NCBI RefSeq assembly: GCF_040219635.1 | Contig: NZ_JAVJSC010000009.1 | Location: 434,001 to 498,000 of the forward strand | Reading direction: 5' to 3' | Source of the DNA: Pyruvatibacter sp. | GTDB lineage: Bacteria; Pseudomonadota; Alphaproteobacteria; CGMCC-115125 | DNA: 64,000 bases | Made by a program: the position numbers and the translations under genes | Notes under the pieces: model-generated | The model's input: only the letters and a program-made list of their open reading frames with translations | What the model was told of the DNA's origin: nothing | Databases searched by the model: none | Shown: piece after piece, positions 26,014 through 34,446 of the stretch | Numbering within the stretch: position 1 is the first letter of the stretch | How the letters are laid out: each line of letters opens with the position of its first letter

Positions 26014-27228
26014 ATGTCAGCCACACCCGTCATCTTCGATGGTGTCCGCACCCCCTTTGGCCGCCACGGCGGTGCCATGTCGCGCCTGCGGGTGGATGAA
26101 CTGGCGGCAGCCCCGATCCGCGACGTACTCAAGCGCACCGGCCTTGATGGCGACGCGGTGGAAGACGTCATTTTGGGGGATACCAACCAGGCAGGCGAAG
26201 ACAGCCGCAACATCGCGCGCAATGCCTCGCTGATTGCGGGCCTGCCTGAAAAAACCGGCGGCCTCACCGTCAACCGCCTGTGCGGTTCAGGCCTTGCCGC
26301 CGTCATGGATGCGGGCCGCGCGGTGAGATGCGGCGAAGGCGACATGTTCATTGCAGGTGGCGTTGAGAGCATGAGCCGTGCGCCGCTGGTGATGTCCAAA
26401 GCCACCAGCCCGTTTGATCGCGGCCAGCAGCTTGAAGATTCAACCATCGGCTGGCGCTTCCCCAACCGCGACCTGTTGCAGCGCATCGGCAACGACACCA
26501 TGCCCCAGACGGCCGAAAACATTGCCGAGCGACTGGGCATCACCCGCGAACAGTCCGATACATTCGCCGCCGCCTCCCACCAAAAATATGAAGCCGCCCT
26601 GGCCAATGGTTTCTTCACTGACGAAATCATGGACCTTGAAGTGCCCGCCACCAAGCGCAAGGCCCCGCCCGAAATCTGCAACACCGACGAAGGTCCGCGC
26701 CCCGGCACAACCGTTGAAGGCATTTCCGGCCTGCGCCCCATTCATGGCGACAGCGGGGTTGTCACGGCGGCCAACGCTTCGGGCATCAACGATGGAGCGG
26801 CGGCCCTTGTGGTGGGCAACGAAACCACCGGCCGAGCAATGGGCCTGACGCCGCGCGCGCGGCTTGTGTCCGCCGCCATTGCAGGCGTTGAACCGCGCGT
26901 CATGGGTCTTGGCCCGGTGGACGCCTCCAAAAAGGCACTTGCCCGCGCAGGCCTGTCGCTCAAGGACATGGACGTTCTGGAACTCAACGAGGCCTTTGCC
27001 GCTCAGGTGCTGGGGTGCCTCAAACAAATGGACGTGGCGTTTGATGATCCACGGGTAAACCCCAATGGCGGTGCCATCGCCATTGGCCACCCGCTGGGCG
27101 CATCCGGTGCCCGCCTTGCCCTCACCGCCATCCGTGCCCTTGAAGCGCGGGACAAGAAATACGCGCTGGTCTCCATGTGCATCGGCATCGGCCAGGGCAT
27201 AGCGGCCATTTTTGAGCGCGCGGAATAA
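26014..27228 (+). CDS. Acetyl-CoA acyltransferase (thiolase)
   Basis: The 404-residue enzyme is a full-length thiolase. The acyl-accepting cysteine lies in NRLCGSGLAAV, and the C-terminal histidine and cysteine in IGHPLGASGAR and SMCIGIGQG. It either cleaves 3-ketoacyl-CoA in beta-oxidation or condenses acetyl-CoA. Its sequence blocks look closer to degradative thiolases, and the region holds several acyl-CoA genes. CCGGAGG precedes the ATG. It stands alone, divergent from the dehalogenase. Confidence 0.92.
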   Translation: MSATPVIFDGVRTPFGRHGGAMSRLRVDELAAAPIRDVLKRTGLDGDAVEDVILGDTNQAGEDSRNIARNASLIAGLPEKTGGLTVNRLCGSGLAAVMDAGRAVRCGEGDMFIAGGVESMSRAPLVMSKATSPFDRGQQLEDSTIGWRFPNRDLLQRIGNDTMPQTAENIAERLGITREQSDTFAAASHQKYEAALANGFFTDEIMDLEVPATKRKAPPEICNTDEGPRPGTTVEGISGLRPIHGDSGVVTAANASGINDGAAALVVGNETTGRAMGLTPRARLVSAAIAGVEPRVMGLGPVDASKKALARAGLSLKDMDVLELNEAFAAQVLGCLKQMDVAFDDPRVNPNGGAIAIGHPLGASGARLALTAIRALEARDKKYALVSMCIGIGQGIAAIFERAE

Positions 27229-27281
27229 GACTGATCATCACCACAGCGCGACGGGAAAGCCGCGCTCGTAGCCCCTGGGTT

Positions 27282-27396
27282 CCGCGATCAAGCCGCGTAA
27301 ATGCAAAGTGTGGTTTTGGTGAGGTGCACATAACCGGATACCAGCACCCAGCCCACCCCCTCCACAAACCATGCCTCCGCGCGGCTTGACCGCGGG
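27282..27396. repeat. Degenerate REP-like pair
   Basis: CCGCGATCAAGCCGCG at 27282 and CCGCGCGGCTTGACCGCGGGC at 27376 (outline only) are diverged copies of the CTTGACC-type unit in opposite orientation. They lie in the gap between the thiolase and flavodoxin-like genes. Confidence 0.6.
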
Positions 27397-27493
27397 CCCC
27401 GGAGCGCCACACTAAGACGCTCGCAACCCAAGCTGCGCCGCGTGACGCAATCATTGTGCGGGAAAAAGAAAACAGAGCGGCTACGAGACCCTT

Positions 27494-27958
27494 ATGACAA
27501 AACACCTGCTCATCGTCGCACACGCCCCCTCACCCAATACGCAGCGATTGCGCGATGCGATTGTGGCAGGCGCAACCCATGCCGACATTGCGGGCGTCAG
27601 GGTGGACACCCGCTCCCCGTTCGACACCGGCCCTGACGTGGTGCGCACAGCCGACGGCATCATCCTCATGACCACCGAAAACCTTGCCTATATGTCCGGT
27701 GCCATGAAGGATTTTTTCGACCGCACCTACTATCCCGTGCTGGAGGAAAAACAGGGATTGCCCTGCGCCATCGTTATCCGCGCCGGTCACGACGGCACCG
27801 GCACAAAGCGCGCGCTCGATACCATCCTCACCGGCCTGCGCTGGAAACAGGTAACAGACCCGCTGATCTGCAAGGGCGACTGGGATGATAGGTTTGTGGC
27901 GCAGGCCGAAGAAGTGGGCATGACCCTGGCCGCAGGTCTTGAGGCGGGGGTTTTCTAG
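27494..27958 (+). CDS. Flavodoxin-fold protein
   Basis: The 154-residue protein begins with a flavodoxin-like strand and loop (LLIVAHAPSPNTQRL) that would hold the FMN phosphate. A second loop, TTENLAYMSGAMKDFFDRTYY, matches the NADPH-dependent FMN reductase style. It probably carries FMN and acts as an oxidoreductase or electron carrier. The ribosome-binding site is weak. No operon partner is evident. Confidence 0.7.
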   Translation: MTKHLLIVAHAPSPNTQRLRDAIVAGATHADIAGVRVDTRSPFDTGPDVVRTADGIILMTTENLAYMSGAMKDFFDRTYYPVLEEKQGLPCAIVIRAGHDGTGTKRALDTILTGLRWKQVTDPLICKGDWDDRFVAQAEEVGMTLAAGLEAGVF

Positions 27959-28128
27959 CGCCTCATCAAGTTCCTGTTTTCCATAGCCGAACGCTTCGTT
28001 AACCACCGGTTGCTACCTTAAAGCGGTTAATAGTTGCGTAGTACCCCATGCTCCCCAATCCGCGTTCAAACCCATCTCGCCCCGGTGCAATTCGCACTCC
28101 CGACGATATTGTCGCGGAGGACCGGCGC

Positions 28129-28602
28129 ATGCGGATTGATGTGACACACTTCCAAAAACCTGAGCACCCCGACGGTAAGCTGCTGCTCGCCTATTACGAA
28201 CACCAACTGGCAAACGGCACTCTGCCCCGGCGCCGCGATATGCCTGCCCGCGAGATTTTAAGCATCCTGCCAAACATGTTCATTCTGGAACCTGCCAACG
28301 CGCCGGCGACTGACTGGCGTTTCAGGTTGATGGGACAGCATCTGGTGACCCGCTTTGGCGCGGATGCAACCGGCCTTTGCATCTCACAAGCCTATGCATC
28401 CGATCAGGTGGAGCACAACGCCGCCGTGTACCGCGCCGTTGTAAACGGTGAACGCCTGAGCATCACGCGCGGTATTTTTGAAGGCATTGACCGGGAGTTT
28501 CTCGAAATGGAGATCGTCCACGTCCCCATGTTGGGCTCAGACGACAAGACGCGCTGGATTTTGGGCGGCCTCTTCTTTGAAGGTGAGCACCTCAGCGTGT
28601 GA
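28129..28602 (+). CDS. PAS_5-type sensory domain protein
   Basis: The 157-residue protein is a single PAS-like domain of the group seen in alphaproteobacteria (LPRRRDMPAREILSILPNMF, DWRFRLMGQHLVTRFG, LGGLFFEGEHL). No kinase or output domain is attached. I use ATG 28129, because GGAGG lies 8 bp upstream; ATG 28048 would add 27 residues but has no ribosome-binding site. Its ligand and partner are unknown. Confidence 0.7.
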   Translation: MRIDVTHFQKPEHPDGKLLLAYYEHQLANGTLPRRRDMPAREILSILPNMFILEPANAPATDWRFRLMGQHLVTRFGADATGLCISQAYASDQVEHNAAVYRAVVNGERLSITRGIFEGIDREFLEMEIVHVPMLGSDDKTRWILGGLFFEGEHLSV

Positions 28603-28650
28603 CGCCGCCGCACTGGCTGCATCGGTCCGCATAGGCTAAACGCATGGACG

Positions 28651-29325
28651 ATGAGCCGCGAAAATGCACCCCGCCCTTTTGACTACACGCCACCGCAAGA
28701 GCCGTGGCTCGATGTACTGCACGCAGACGACACGCTTATCGTCCTCAACAAGCAATGCGGCCTGCTCAGCGTTGCAGGCAACCGCCCCGGCCTGGAAGAC
28801 TGTCTGGTGGCGCGCGCCGAGGAGAAGTGGCCAGGCGCGAAACTCATCCACCGGCTCGACAAGGATACGTCCGGCGTTTTCGTCATGGGTCGCCACCACC
28901 GGGCGCAGCGCCACATCAGCCGACAGTTTGAATCGCGCCGCGTCACCAAGCTCTATGTTGCGCGCGTTGTGGGTCACGTAACCGGCGACAGCGGCACGGT
29001 TGACCTGCCGCTGACCACAGACCCCGCCAACCGCCCCATGCAACACGTCGATCAGGCGCAAGGCCGCCCGGCGATCACCCACTGGCAGGTGCTTGCGCGC
29101 GAGAACGGCATCACCCGCGTAATGCTGCGCCCTGAAACCGGCCGCTCACACCAGTTGCGCGTCCACATGCGCGAACTCGGTCACACAATTCTGGGCGATA
29201 ATTTCTATGCGGATGATCGCGTGCTGGCCATGGCAGACCGCCTGCAGCTCCATGCCCTGGCCCTGACCCTGCGCCACCCGGACGGCGGCACACCCATGAC
29301 GTTTTTTGCGCCGGTGCCATTTTGA
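28651..29325 (+). CDS. RluA-family pseudouridine synthase
   Basis: The 224-residue enzyme carries the catalytic motif HRLDKDTSG with the active aspartate. Further blocks (TGRSHQLRVHM, ILGDNFY) are typical of RluA/RluC-type synthases. There is no S4 RNA-binding domain, so it resembles RluA, which modifies both 23S rRNA and tRNA. Target site cannot be read. It follows the PAS gene by 48 bp and may be co-transcribed. Confidence 0.9.
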   Translation: MSRENAPRPFDYTPPQEPWLDVLHADDTLIVLNKQCGLLSVAGNRPGLEDCLVARAEEKWPGAKLIHRLDKDTSGVFVMGRHHRAQRHISRQFESRRVTKLYVARVVGHVTGDSGTVDLPLTTDPANRPMQHVDQAQGRPAITHWQVLARENGITRVMLRPETGRSHQLRVHMRELGHTILGDNFYADDRVLAMADRLQLHALALTLRHPDGGTPMTFFAPVPF

Positions 29326-29344
29326 TGGCTGCCGTTCCGATTGC

Positions 29345-30250
29345 CTAAATCAGCCCCTCCGCACGTGCCTTGGCCTGCATGGCGCGCGTCGTTTCGCCGT
29401 CACCGTCGGGTGACCAGCCCGGAGCCATGAACATATGGCCAAGGGCGGCGCGCACGCTGCCTGCCTTGCGCACGTCGCGCCAGATCGCCACCCATTCATG
29501 GAATGTCACTTTGATGGGGTTGCGCGTTTCAAGCTGATGGCGGATGCCGAACACGCACGGCTCATCTTCGCGCTCGACTTCGAATGTTCCAAACAGCCTG
29601 TCCCAGATGATGAACGTGCCTGCGTAGTTCTTGTCGCAGTACCGAATGTTGGATGCATGATGCACCCGGTGATGCGACGGCGTGTTCATGATCCACTCGA
29701 ACGGCCCGAGCTTGGGAATGAGCCGGGTATGCAGCCAGTATTGATAAAGATGATTGAGCGAAATCAGCGCGATCACCATCACCGGGTCCATGCCCAGCAG
29801 CACAGCGGGAATAAGAAAAATCGGCTCGATCCATGCTTCTACAAACGAAGAGCGCAAGGCCGTGCCCGCATTCATGAACTGGCTTGAGTGGTGGTTGACG
29901 TGCGCCGCCCACCCCAGCCGCACTTCATGGATGGTGCGGTGATACCAGTAGAACAGAAAATCAACGATCACATAGGCGCCAAGAATGGCAACAACGCTGC
30001 CTGTCCAGTCTATGTCGGTTACGGCAAACTGATGGATCCAGTAAAAAATCGCCAGTACCGTGGCCGCCGCCAGCGCAATGGACGCCGCATAGGCCAGCCC
30101 CAGCGTGACGGAACACAAGGTGTCGGTGGCCGCGTAATAGCCCTTGCGCAAAATCCACACGAGGCCAACCTCGATGCCGATAAAGCCGATCAGCAGCCAT
30201 ATCTGGTCCACATCGCGGATTGCCAGAAGCCCGTTGAGAAACTCAAGCAT
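29345..30250 (-). CDS. Sterol desaturase / fatty-acid hydroxylase superfamily protein
   Basis: The 301-residue membrane protein has about four membrane segments and the diiron histidine boxes HRTIHE, HVNHHSS and HHRVHHASN. It probably uses O2 to hydroxylate or desaturate a lipid in the inner membrane. AGGAGGGAAC precedes the ATG. It is divergent from a TetR gene, with a perfect palindrome between them. A second family member lies on the far side of that TetR gene. Confidence 0.87.
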   Translation of the reverse strand: MLEFLNGLLAIRDVDQIWLLIGFIGIEVGLVWILRKGYYAATDTLCSVTLGLAYAASIALAAATVLAIFYWIHQFAVTDIDWTGSVVAILGAYVIVDFLFYWYHRTIHEVRLGWAAHVNHHSSQFMNAGTALRSSFVEAWIEPIFLIPAVLLGMDPVMVIALISLNHLYQYWLHTRLIPKLGPFEWIMNTPSHHRVHHASNIRYCDKNYAGTFIIWDRLFGTFEVEREDEPCVFGIRHQLETRNPIKVTFHEWVAIWRDVRKAGSVRAALGHMFMAPGWSPDGDGETTRAMQAKARAEGLI

Positions 30251-30315
30251 CGCCGTTCCCTCCTGACCGACAATCGGCCAAACCTTTATGCAAAACGTTT
30301 GTTATGCAAAAACTA

Positions 30316-30337
30316 TTACAAAACAGATGTTTTGTAA
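30316..30337. promoter_or_regulatory. Perfect 22-bp palindrome, probable TetR operator
   Basis: TTACAAAACA-GA-TGTTTTGTAA has 10-bp perfect arms. It lies 26 bp before the TetR start and 66 bp before the divergent hydroxylase start. A direct repeat TTATGCAAAA (30286 and 30302) flanks it. Symmetry and position strongly suggest a TetR operator controlling both genes. Confidence 0.8.
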
Positions 30338-30363
30338 AGTGTCGTTTCGGGTTAGGTTTCCCG

Positions 30364-30948
30364 ATGCCAAAAATCGTCGATCATGATGCGCGCCGGGCCG
30401 AACTTGTGGAAGCAAGCTGGCAGGTGATTGCCACACAGGGCCTTGAAGGCGTGACCATGCGCAGGGTCGCCGACGCGGCTGGCTGTACCACCGGCCGCAT
30501 CACTCACTATTTCGCCGACCGTGAAGCGCTGGTGCTTGCAGCCCTGCGCGCCGTCAATGACGCAGCCGGCGACCGCACGGCACAGATCATCAAGAGCGAC
30601 CTGTCTGCCCGCGACAAGCTGATGAAATGCCTCGAAGAAGGTTTGCCGCTGGACGCAACGCGGCTGCTTGAGTTCAAGGTGTGGATCGCCTTTTGGAGTG
30701 CCGCCGCCTCAACGCGCCAACTGGCCCGCGAAAACGATGCCCGTCACACAGCATGGATCAGCGCGATGAAACCGCTCATCAACGCGGTAGCACCAAATGC
30801 CGATGCCGAACATCATGCGCACACGCTGATGGGCCTGCTTGACGGGTTGGGCCTCACAGCCGCCATCAACCCGACACAGCGCAACAGGCAAAATGCCAAA
30901 CGCGCCGTGCATCGCTATGTGGACAACATGATGCGTGCGGACGCCTAG
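30364..30948 (+). CDS. TetR-family transcriptional regulator
   Basis: Residues 8-58 form a TetR helix-turn-helix (MRRVADAAGCTTGRITHYFADREALV). The rest is a helical ligand-binding domain. ATG 30364 (MPKIVDHD) is preceded by TTAGG. It lies between two membrane hydroxylase genes. Its probable target is the divergent one through the palindrome at 30316-30337. Its last 4 bp overlap the convergent second hydroxylase gene. Confidence 0.88.
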   Translation: MPKIVDHDARRAELVEASWQVIATQGLEGVTMRRVADAAGCTTGRITHYFADREALVLAALRAVNDAAGDRTAQIIKSDLSARDKLMKCLEEGLPLDATRLLEFKVWIAFWSAAASTRQLARENDARHTAWISAMKPLINAVAPNADAEHHAHTLMGLLDGLGLTAAINPTQRNRQNAKRAVHRYVDNMMRADA

Positions 30949-31904
30949 TCGCCGCCCCGGTCGCTGCTGGAAATCGCCACCGCCCTCGCCTGGCGCATGG
31001 CCTTGAGCACACGGAACGGTTGCGCCAGCTGTCCGCTGAAAGCCGCCGGCATTTCCTCACGGATGCCGATATCAGCAGGCGGCCGCCGATCCGGCAGCAG
31101 CCAGGTGCCAAACAGCACGTCATAAATCATCAGCACTTCGCCATAGTTGGAATTGCCCTCGCTGACAATTTTCGAGTGATGCCAGCGGTGCAGCTCCGGC
31201 GTGTTGAAGATGTAGTTCAGATAGCCGTTTTTCATTACGACGTTTGTGTGCGTCAAAAGCCCGCTGAACGCGGTAATGCCCCCCACCCACATGAAAATCT
31301 CAACCGGCGCTCCGGCCAGAAACAACAAGGGCTGGCTGAGCGCAATGCTCAGGAACGTATCAACAAAATGAAACCGCCCGGTGTTGATGACCCACAGCCG
31401 CGTCACCGAATGATGCACCGAATGAAACGGCCACAGCCACGGCACTTCGTGGGCCAGCCGATGCGCCCAGTAAAACCCGAACTCGGCAATGACCAGCCCC
31501 AGAATGACCTGCGCCCACATCGGCCAGTCCGTCGGCCACAGCGCACCGGGTTGCGGGTCAACTGCTTGCACCACCACAAACAATGTGGTGACGGCAGCCG
31601 CCGCCTGCACCAAGCCCTTGTTCAGCAGCGTGTGCGCGATGTTGGCAAATGTCTGCCCGTCATTCTCAAGCCACAGCGGTTCATGGGTCATCCAGCGCTC
31701 AAGCAGCAGCAGCGACACACCCAGCAGAATATACGCCCCATTGAAGCCCAGAATCGGCGCATCATTGGCCATGCCATAGGCGGTAATGGCGATACACAGC
31801 GTCATCAGCGCCGGCCATGATGTCCAGGTGATAACACTCTTCAGCCGCATCATCGCGGGCGTTTCCATCCGCGGCGCTGCGCCTGTCTTTTGGTCCACAC
31901 TCAT
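30945..31904 (-). CDS. Sterol desaturase / fatty-acid hydroxylase superfamily protein
   Basis: The 319-residue membrane protein has several N-terminal membrane segments and histidine boxes HRLAHE, HSVHHS and HRWHHSK spaced as in the fatty-acid hydroxylase superfamily. ATG 31904 (MSVDQKTG) is chosen over an earlier start whose extra residues are not membrane-like. It is divergent from the LOG gene and convergent with TetR, overlapping it by 4 bp. Substrate could be a sterol-like or hopanoid lipid or a carotenoid; sequence cannot decide. Confidence 0.85.
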   Translation of the reverse strand: MSVDQKTGAAPRMETPAMMRLKSVITWTSWPALMTLCIAITAYGMANDAPILGFNGAYILLGVSLLLLERWMTHEPLWLENDGQTFANIAHTLLNKGLVQAAAAVTTLFVVVQAVDPQPGALWPTDWPMWAQVILGLVIAEFGFYWAHRLAHEVPWLWPFHSVHHSVTRLWVINTGRFHFVDTFLSIALSQPLLFLAGAPVEIFMWVGGITAFSGLLTHTNVVMKNGYLNYIFNTPELHRWHHSKIVSEGNSNYGEVLMIYDVLFGTWLLPDRRPPADIGIREEMPAAFSGQLAQPFRVLKAMRQARAVAISSSDRGGD

Positions 31905-32032
31905 TACACTCAGTTTCCTGCTTATCGTGGCTTGCGGATAACGCCCGGCCTCACGCACATGACTTGCCGGGCACCCGCAAATCGCGTCTTGTGGCAGCTT
32001 AGCACACCTGCCCATAATCCGGGACACACCCG

Positions 32033-32887
32033 ATGGTAAATGACGACACCCCAGGCCAGCATCCGGTGAGCCATGCCTATAACCTGGCGTCACGCGACCT
32101 GGATTTTCTGGCGTCTGACGATTTGCGCCACGTTCGCCTGCAACTGGAGTTTCTCAAACCGGAACTCTATTTGCGCCAGGCGGCCATCCTCTCAACCATT
32201 CCCGTGTTCGGCAGCGCCCGCATTGCCTCACCGGATGTAGCAGCCGCAGCCCTTGCCCGCGCCCAGCAGCACGCCCGCGATACGCCCGACGCCCCTGACG
32301 CCGCATCAACCCTCGCCCGCGCCCGCAAACAGGTGACCTACGCCCGTTACTATGCGCAGGCGGAAGAGTTTTCAAAGCTTGTGACAAGCGAGCTGCAAAA
32401 CGGCGACGGCCATCATTTCGTCATCACCACAGGTGGCGGGCCGGGCATCATGGAAGCCGCCAACAAGGGCGCGCATGATGCAGGCGCACCCAGCATCGGC
32501 CTCAACATCACTTTGCCCCATGAACAACACCCCAACCCCTATGCCAGCCGCGAGCTGTGTTTCCAGTTCCGCTATTTTGCCCTGCGCAAAATGCACTTCC
32601 TGCTGCGCGCCCGCGCCCTTGTGGCGTTTCCCGGCGGCTACGGCACGCTGGACGAACTGTTTGAAGTGCTGACGCTGATCCAGACCCGCAAGATCGCTCC
32701 AATTCCGGTAATCCTCATCGGCGCGGACTACTGGAACCGCGTTGTCGATTTCAACTTTCTGGTCGAGGACGACTTTCTGGATGCAGACCACATAAAGCAG
32801 TTCAGCATCGTCGATAGTGCCCGCGAGGCGGTGGACATCATTGCGGCGTTTTACGCGCATGACGGTGCTTCAGGAGCGCACGAATGA
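32033..32887 (+). CDS. LOG-family (TIGR00730-like) protein
   Basis: The 284-residue protein has the Rossmann-like LOG signatures GGGPGIMEAANKG and PGGYGTLDELFE, the latter the PGGxGTxxE motif. Characterised members are cytokinin riboside 5'-monophosphate phosphoribohydrolases or nucleotide hydrolases. The N-terminal 70 residues are an extension common in the alphaproteobacterial group. Its stop overlaps the next gene as ATGA, so it is coupled to a beta-CASP protein. Confidence 0.88.
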   Translation: MVNDDTPGQHPVSHAYNLASRDLDFLASDDLRHVRLQLEFLKPELYLRQAAILSTIPVFGSARIASPDVAAAALARAQQHARDTPDAPDAASTLARARKQVTYARYYAQAEEFSKLVTSELQNGDGHHFVITTGGGPGIMEAANKGAHDAGAPSIGLNITLPHEQHPNPYASRELCFQFRYFALRKMHFLLRARALVAFPGGYGTLDELFEVLTLIQTRKIAPIPVILIGADYWNRVVDFNFLVEDDFLDADHIKQFSIVDSAREAVDIIAAFYAHDGASGAHE

Positions 32888-34323
32888 AGGTAACCTTCAC
32901 CGGCGCCGCTCAGGAAGTCACCGGCTCATGCACGCTGATCGATGCGGAGGGTGTTCGCTTTCTGGTTGATTGCGGCATGTTTCAGGGTGGCCGCGGCGCT
33001 GACGGCAAAAACCGTGCGGCTTTTGCTTTTGATCCGCGTACGGTGGATTTTGTTCTGCTGACACACGCGCACATGGACCATAGCGGACTGCTGCCCAAGC
33101 TGTGGAAGTCAGGCTTCCGTGGCCCCGTCTATACCAGCCACGCCACCGCTGAACTTCTGGAGATCATGCTGCGCGACAGCGCGCATATTCAGCAATCAGA
33201 CGCTGAACGAGCCATGCGCCACCGCCGCGCCAAAAAAAATCACGACGGCACGAAAAAAAAGCGCGCCGACACCGAGCCGATTTATACTATGCAGGACGTG
33301 GAGGCCGTGCTGGAACACGTGCGCGGGCTTGACTACGAAACCATGACGCAGGCGCATGACGCCGTGCGCTTTCAACTGCGCGATGCCGGCCACATTCTGG
33401 GGTCCGCCATCATTGAGGTCTGGCTCACAGAACACAGGCACGAGCGCGCACACGAACGCAAGCTGGTGTTCTCCGGCGACCTCGGCCAGCCGAACCGCCC
33501 CATTCTGTGTGACCCGGCCATCATTGAGCAGGCGGACGTTTTGTTCGTTGAATCAACCTATGGCGACCGCCGGCACAAGAACCTTGCCGATACGATTGAG
33601 GAACTGGTGTCGGTGGTCAATCACACCCTGCATGATCTGCACGGCAACATCATCATCCCCGCCTTCGCCGTCGGACGCACGCAGGAGCTGCTGTATTACT
33701 TCAACCATCTGTCGCGTGAGGGTCGGTTTTCGGGGCTGAATGTTTTTGTCGATTCGCCCATGGCCACCGCCGTCACCCGCCTGACCATGCAGCATCTGGA
33801 GCTGTTTGACGCCCAATCCCGCAACCTTGTTGCCTGGCAGAAAAACGGGTCGGGCGTGCCCAACATCACCTTCACCGGCAGCGTCGATGAATCGCGTGCC
33901 ATCAACGCCATCCGCAGCGGTGCCGTTATCATTGCCGCCAGCGGCATGTGTACCGCGGGCCGCATCAAGCATCACCTGCGTCACGGCCTGTCAGAGCCGC
34001 GCAACGCCGTTATCATCACCGGCTTTCAGGCAGAAGGCACTTTGGGTCGGCGGCTGGTGGATGGGGCGCGCCGGGTGCGGATTTTCGGCGACGATGTGAC
34101 GGTGCGCGCAAGCGTCCACACGCTGGGCGGCTTTTCCGCCCATGCCGATCAGGCCGCCGTGCTGTCATGGCTTGGCGGCTTCAAAAAAGCGCCCGCCACA
34201 ACCTTCATCATGCACGGCGAACCCACAGCGTCGGCCGCACTTGCCGAGAAGATTACCAGCACGCTTGGGTGGCAGGTCGAACTCCCCGAGCGCCACGAAA
34301 AATATGTGCTTCCACCACCCTAG
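32884..34323 (+). CDS. Metallo-beta-lactamase/beta-CASP protein (RNA-processing type)
   Basis: The 479-residue protein starts with an MBL domain whose zinc motif is HAHMDHSG. A beta-CASP region follows, and the C-terminal block GGFSAHADQ carries the conserved histidine. This order is that of CPSF73/YsiE-like nucleases that act on RNA. It is translationally coupled to the LOG-family gene (ATGA overlap), suggesting joint expression in RNA or nucleotide turnover. Nuclease activity is inferred from family. Confidence 0.85.
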   Translation: MKVTFTGAAQEVTGSCTLIDAEGVRFLVDCGMFQGGRGADGKNRAAFAFDPRTVDFVLLTHAHMDHSGLLPKLWKSGFRGPVYTSHATAELLEIMLRDSAHIQQSDAERAMRHRRAKKNHDGTKKKRADTEPIYTMQDVEAVLEHVRGLDYETMTQAHDAVRFQLRDAGHILGSAIIEVWLTEHRHERAHERKLVFSGDLGQPNRPILCDPAIIEQADVLFVESTYGDRRHKNLADTIEELVSVVNHTLHDLHGNIIIPAFAVGRTQELLYYFNHLSREGRFSGLNVFVDSPMATAVTRLTMQHLELFDAQSRNLVAWQKNGSGVPNITFTGSVDESRAINAIRSGAVIIAASGMCTAGRIKHHLRHGLSEPRNAVIITGFQAEGTLGRRLVDGARRVRIFGDDVTVRASVHTLGGFSAHADQAAVLSWLGGFKKAPATTFIMHGEPTASAALAEKITSTLGWQVELPERHEKYVLPPP

Positions 34324-34446
34324 CGCGTGTCAGCAGCAACTGCCGGGATGCGGACATTGAGGCACGACTGATGAAAACAACCGGCGTGAGCTATGACACC
34401 GGCGAAATTTTCCTTTCAGACGCACTGCACCCTGACGCACCGCCCG

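Noticed and set aside
34372..34446. Short frame after the beta-CASP gene
   Set aside because: The frame runs on into the antisense of the acyl-CoA dehydrogenase, with no ribosome-binding site or conserved start.
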